Below are positions 59,699-64,000 of a stretch of 64,000 nucleotides of DNA, piece by piece; within the stretch, counting starts at the first letter, position 1, and each line of letters begins with the position of its first letter. Position numbers and translations under genes: made by a program. The notes under the pieces were generated by a model. That model saw only the letters and a list, made by a program, of their open reading frames with translations, did not search any database and was not told the DNA's origin. The stretch is taken from the NCBI RefSeq assembly GCF_001303895.1, contig NZ_LJSD01000040.1, positions 1-64,000 on the forward strand, in the 5' to 3' direction. This DNA is from Mesorhizobium sp. 1M-11. Lineage in GTDB: Bacteria > Pseudomonadota > Alphaproteobacteria > Rhizobiales > Rhizobiaceae.

Positions 59699-60513
59699 TG
59701 CTCCACCGCCCCGCGACAGAAACCCAGATCACGCATTTCCAGAGGCTTTGGCTGTACATGCTGGTGGCGCTGGTCTTCGCCTTCCTGATCATTCCCTGCC
59801 TGATCGTCATCCCGATGTCCTTCTCAGGCAGCAAATATCTGGAGTTTCCGCCCAGAAGCTGGAGCCTGCAGTGGTATGAGGCCTATCTCGGCTCGTCCGA
59901 GTGGCGCGCGGCCACCTTCGTGTCGCTGCGCGCAGCGCTGCTGACGACCATCTTTGCAACGACCTTCGGCACGCTGGCGGCCTATGGGATTTCACGGGCC
60001 TATGGGGCGGCCTCGTCGCTGGCCCGCGGCGTCTTCATGCTGCCGATGCTGGTACCGCTGATCCTCGTCGCCATTGGCTGCTTCCTCGTCTACGCCAAGA
60101 TCGGCCTCAACGGCACGACGACCGGCCTGGTCATGGCGCACACGGTTCTGGCGTTGCCCTTTGTGGTCATCGCGGTGCTGAGCGGCCTTGCCAGCTATGA
60201 CATGAACCAGGAGCGTGTCGCCCAAAGCCTCGGCGCTTCCCGTCCCTGGGCGTTTCTCACCGTGACGCTACCGCAGATTCGTCTTTCGGTGATGTCGGGT
60301 GCGCTTTTCGCCTTCGTCACCTCCTTCGACGAGGTCGTGATCGCGCTGTTCATCTCCGGCGGGCAGAACGCGACGCTGACCCGGCTGATGTTCGCCAACA
60401 TCCGCGATCAGATCGATCCGACGGTTGCCGCGATTTCCTCGCTGCTGATCGGGCTTTCGATAATCCTGCTGGTCGGCTCGCACTTGCTGCGCGGCCGGGA
60501 GGATCGCAAATGA
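59698..60513 (+). CDS. ABC permease (PotC-like)
   Basis: The product is 271 residues. The ATG overlaps the upstream stop by one base (TGATG). The EAA loop is NQERVAQSLGASRPWAFLTVTLPQIRLSVMSG. Six hydrophobic segments complete the importer. Its end overlaps the HMG-CoA-lyase-like gene by four bases, so transport and enzyme genes form one operon. Confidence 0.94.
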   Translation: MLHRPATETQITHFQRLWLYMLVALVFAFLIIPCLIVIPMSFSGSKYLEFPPRSWSLQWYEAYLGSSEWRAATFVSLRAALLTTIFATTFGTLAAYGISRAYGAASSLARGVFMLPMLVPLILVAIGCFLVYAKIGLNGTTTGLVMAHTVLALPFVVIAVLSGLASYDMNQERVAQSLGASRPWAFLTVTLPQIRLSVMSGALFAFVTSFDEVVIALFISGGQNATLTRLMFANIRDQIDPTVAAISSLLIGLSIILLVGSHLLRGREDRK

Positions 60514-61454
60514 GCGCCGATGTCGTCATCTGCGAATGCTTCGCGCGCGACGGCCTGCAGCACGAGCCTGATTTTGTCGCTACCGCCGACAAGATCGCGT
60601 TGATCGACGCGTTCACCGAAGCAGGTTTCCCGCGCATCGAAGCGACGAGCTATTCGCATCCCGGCAAGGTGCCGGCTTTTGGCGACGCGGGCGACTTGCT
60701 CGCCGGCATTCGGCGGCGTCCCGGCGTCTATTACAAGGCAACTGTGCCGAACCTGACCGGCGTCGAACGGGCGATGGCTGATCTCGCCGCCGGACGTGGC
60801 GCCAATGAGGTGAGCCTGCTTGCCTCGGCCACCGAAGCCCACACGCAGCGCAACCTCGGCACATCGCGCGAGGGCCAGTGGGCGCGTATTGTCGAGATGG
60901 TCGAAGCAGCAGGCGACCGGTTTCGGCTCGTCGGTGTCATCTCGGTCGCCCTCGGCTGCCCGTTCGAGGGTGAGGTTCCACCGGAGCGCGTCGTCGAGGA
61001 CGTACTGCGCTTCGCAAAGCACGGCGTCGGGATCGTCACGATCGGCGACACCACCGGGCTCGGTACACCAGTCAAGGTCGGGCAGCTCTTTCGTCTTCTG
61101 GCTGAAGCGGCCCCCAATGTGATCTGCGTCGGTCATTTCCACGATACGCGTGGTGTCGGCATCGCCAACTGCGTCGCGGCCTACGAAGCCGGCTGTCGCC
61201 ATTTCGATTCATCCTTCGGCGGCGTCGGCGGCCATCCGACGAAGATCCGCTACGGCTCGGGCCGTGCCGGCAATGTGGCCACTGAAGACCTGGTCAATCT
61301 GTTCGAGATGGACGGCATTTCGACCGGGCTCGATCTCGACAAGGTGATGGTCGCCTCGCGCCTCTGCGAGCAGGTGCTTGGGCGTCAGCTCGACAGCAAG
61401 GTGGCGCGGGCAGGGTTCGCGGCATCGGTTGCCGGGGTCCACGAGAATGCGTGA
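60510..61454 (+). CDS. HMG-CoA lyase-like pyruvate-carboxylase-fold protein
   Basis: The product is 314 residues. The TIM-barrel HMGL signature is present: FARDGLQHE (with metal-ligand Asp14), and GHFHDTRG (His209 and His211). The usual GGCP motif, which carries the catalytic Cys, reads GGHP with His242, followed by an unusual TKIRYGSGRAGN. It therefore probably does not cleave HMG-CoA in the canonical way. In this operon with a CoA-transferase and crotonases, it may act on another acyl-CoA, for example a citramalyl-type thioester, but that is inference. Confidence 0.75.
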   Translation: MSADVVICECFARDGLQHEPDFVATADKIALIDAFTEAGFPRIEATSYSHPGKVPAFGDAGDLLAGIRRRPGVYYKATVPNLTGVERAMADLAAGRGANEVSLLASATEAHTQRNLGTSREGQWARIVEMVEAAGDRFRLVGVISVALGCPFEGEVPPERVVEDVLRFAKHGVGIVTIGDTTGLGTPVKVGQLFRLLAEAAPNVICVGHFHDTRGVGIANCVAAYEAGCRHFDSSFGGVGGHPTKIRYGSGRAGNVATEDLVNLFEMDGISTGLDLDKVMVASRLCEQVLGRQLDSKVARAGFAASVAGVHENA

Positions 61455-61464
61455 AAGGATCGAT

Positions 61465-62199
61465 ATGCCGGACTGCATCATTGTCGAGGACCGGGATGCC
61501 GTGCGGATCATCCGCATGAACCGGCCTGACAAGCTCAATGCCCTTAACACGGAACTGACACAGGGCGTGCTCGATGCGTTGAACGCGGTAGATGGCGACG
61601 ATGCAGTCCGCGCAGTCGTGCTTGCCGGTGAAGGCAAGGGGTTCTGCGCCGGCGCCGATCTGTCCGAATTCAAGGATCTGACGCCGGACCAGCAGCATCG
61701 CGTACTGACCCGTGCCGATCTGACCTGCCGGCTCCAATCCAGGTTGCAGGAGATGAAGAAGCCTGTCGTCTCGGCTGTACAGGGGGCAGCAGTGGGCGGT
61801 GGCGCCGGCCTGGCGATCGGTTGCGACATGATGGTGGCCGGAGCCGACCTAAAATTCGGCTATCCCGAACTCAAGCACGATATCGTGCCGGCCCTCGTCA
61901 TGACCGGGCTGCAGCGGCAGCTCGGACGCAAGGCTGCCTTCGAGATGGTGAGCCTTGGCCGGCTGATCGGCGCCGAGGAGGCACAGGCGCTCGGCCTCGC
62001 CAATCGTGTCGTTCCCAAGGACGCCGTGATCGACACCGCGCTGGAGATCGCAAACCAGTGGGCGAAGGCAAATCCGATGGCGATGGCCGCCGCCAAGGCG
62101 CTGTTCTATCGGGTCGCCGATCTGCCTTTCGATGCCGCCATGGCCGCCGGACGCGACGTCAACGCGCTGATGCGCGGCTTCCGGAGGACTGAAAAGTGA
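61465..62199 (+). CDS. Enoyl-CoA hydratase/isomerase family protein
   Basis: The product is 244 residues. ATG 61465 follows AAAGGA. Crotonase oxyanion-hole motifs are present (GKGFCAGADLSEF and GAAVGGGAGLAIGCD). One of the two catalytic Glu positions is Gly (GGGAG for GGGCE); the second Glu is kept in FGYPELK. It thus could act as isomerase, thioesterase or hydratase. It starts 10 bases after the HMGL-like gene and overlaps the CoA-transferase by four. Confidence 0.85.
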   Translation: MPDCIIVEDRDAVRIIRMNRPDKLNALNTELTQGVLDALNAVDGDDAVRAVVLAGEGKGFCAGADLSEFKDLTPDQQHRVLTRADLTCRLQSRLQEMKKPVVSAVQGAAVGGGAGLAIGCDMMVAGADLKFGYPELKHDIVPALVMTGLQRQLGRKAAFEMVSLGRLIGAEEAQALGLANRVVPKDAVIDTALEIANQWAKANPMAMAAAKALFYRVADLPFDAAMAAGRDVNALMRGFRRTEK

Positions 62200-63382
62200 A
62201 GCCCCTCGACGGCATCCGCATCCTCGATTTCAGCCGCGTGCTCGCGGGGCCGATGGCAACGCAGATCCTGGCGGAACTCGGCGCTGAGGTGATCAAGATC
62301 GAGCGGCCGGGCAGCGGCGACGAGACGCGCTCGTTCGAGCCGCGCGTGGACAGCGGCGACAGCGGCTATTTCTTCGCCTTCAACCGGGGCAAGAAATCGG
62401 TGACGCTCAACCTCAAGTCGCCACACGGTCAGTCGATCGCCCGTTCGCTGACGCAGAAGGCGGACGTTGTCGTCGAAAACTTCCTGCCGGGAGAGATGGC
62501 GCGGTTCGGGCTCGGCTACGAACAGCTTTCGGGTGACAATCCCAAGCTCGTCTACGTGTCCTGCACCGGCTTCGGGCAGACTGGTCCCTACAGCGAGCGC
62601 AATGGTTACGACACCATCTTCCAGGCGCTTTCGGGCGTCATGGCACTGACCGGCCATCCGGATGGGGCACCTGCCAAGGTCGGCGTGCCTTTCGCCGATC
62701 TCTCATCCGGTCTGTGGATCGCCATCTCCGTCCTGGCAGGCATTGCCGGGCGTGCGCAGTCGGGACGCGGGACCCATGTCGATCTGTCGATGCTCGACGT
62801 GCAGGTCTCGATGCTGACCATCGCCGCTGCCCGCTGGTTCCTGCTCGGCGAAGATCCCAGGCGCACCGGCACCGAACATCCGGGGCGTGTTCCTTCCGCC
62901 GCCTTCGAATGCGCGGACGGAGGTTGGCTGCATATTTCCGGTTCCGATCAGCATTGGGCGGCGATCTGTGCGGTGCTCGGTCTCGATGCGCTCGCGGCGG
63001 ACCGGACACTGGACCGCAATTCCGAACGTGTCGTCCAGCGCGAGCGGGTCATGGCGGCGATGACGGCGGCAATCGCTGGGCGTGAACGCGATGACCTTGC
63101 CGAAGCGCTGCGGGCCGCCAACGTGCCGGCTGGCGAGGTCAACAGCGTCGCCGAGATCCTTGCCGACAGCCATGTCGGCGCGAGGGGCATGGTCGCCGCT
63201 TTCGAACATCCCAGGGCCGGCAAGGTTGGCGCGCTGCGCACTCCGGTCAGACTGTCCGGCTACGACGAGATCTCGGTCGGTGTGCCACCGGTGCTCGGTG
63301 CCGACACGGAGATTGTGCTCGGCGAGATGCTCGGCTTGCAGGCCGAGGAAATAGACAGATTGCGTGGCGAAGGAGTGATCTG

Positions 63383-63383
<1 letters not shown>
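62196..63383 (+). CDS. CaiB/BaiF-family (class III) CoA transferase
   Basis: The product is 395 residues from GTG 62196. The signature opening LDGIRILDFSRVLAGPMATQILAELGAEVIKIERPGSGDETR and the middle motif NGYDTIFQALSGVMALTGHPDGAPAKVGVP, containing the catalytic Asp region, are complete. It would activate an imported carboxylic acid by moving CoA from another acyl-CoA. The final base of its stop is the first base of the next gene's ATG. Confidence 0.93.

Positions 63384-64000
<617 letters not shown>

Overview
The window (64 kb, GC-rich, dense, short intergenic gaps) reads like the chromosome or a large replicon of an alphaproteobacterium of the Hyphomicrobiales, most likely near Mesorhizobium/Aminobacter (Phyllobacteriaceae). 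This is an inference from the gene families: split-subunit PntAA/PntAB transhydrogenase, aa3-oxidase subunit IV, fused indolepyruvate oxidoreductase, FeeM-like acyl-amino-acid synthase and many ABC/TRAP uptake systems. A rhizobial-type intergenic palindromic repeat is also present. No tRNA, rRNA, CRISPR, IS element or phage gene was seen.

Layout. 1-2 kb: glutathione-dependent formaldehyde oxidation (frmA, cut by the window edge, and fghA). 2-11 kb: a winged-helix protein, a PuuD-like amidotransferase, two tandem TRAP binding proteins facing their DctM/DctQ permeases, an orphan LivH-type permease, a CGNR zinc-finger regulator and a lipoprotein. 11-17 kb: a GntR regulator with a clear palindromic operator, an FAD amino-acid/amine oxidase and a fused indolepyruvate ferredoxin oxidoreductase. 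17-25 kb: a GGDEF-EAL protein, a FeeM-like synthase, small membrane proteins and the pnt operon, which carries an extra secreted-protein gene.

24.7-39.8 kb is the most unusual part. A LysR regulator is divergent from a three-gene cassette: an FAD N-heterocycle monooxygenase, a cofactor-free 2,4-dioxygenase of the HOD/QDO/AqdC type, and an arylformamidase-like hydrolase. This is the order of chemistry used to open 4-quinolone rings down to anthranilates. Next, behind a second LysR, come an aldehyde dehydrogenase, a non-canonical DHDPS-superfamily protein, a textbook 3-hydroxyanthranilate 3,4-dioxygenase, a complete branched-chain-amino-acid-type ABC importer and an aspartate-dehydrogenase-like gene. 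I propose a route for uptake and degradation of a 4-quinolone (an 8-hydroxylated one such as xanthurenate would feed 3-hydroxyanthranilate directly). The substrate is an inference.

39.8-52.8 kb: an atypical CDF transporter, a LysR, an M20 hydrolase, a polar-amino-acid ABC importer without its own ATPase, an AraC regulator, and a complete peptide-type ABC importer with a fused double ATPase plus a cupin. 52.8-64 kb: flavin reductase and Rid-family genes, a MarR regulator, and a long operon (aldehyde dehydrogenase, spermidine/putrescine-type ABC importer, HMG-CoA-lyase-like protein, two crotonases, a CoA transferase) that runs off the end. Two nested palindromes with the same half-site link the MarR gene to this operon.
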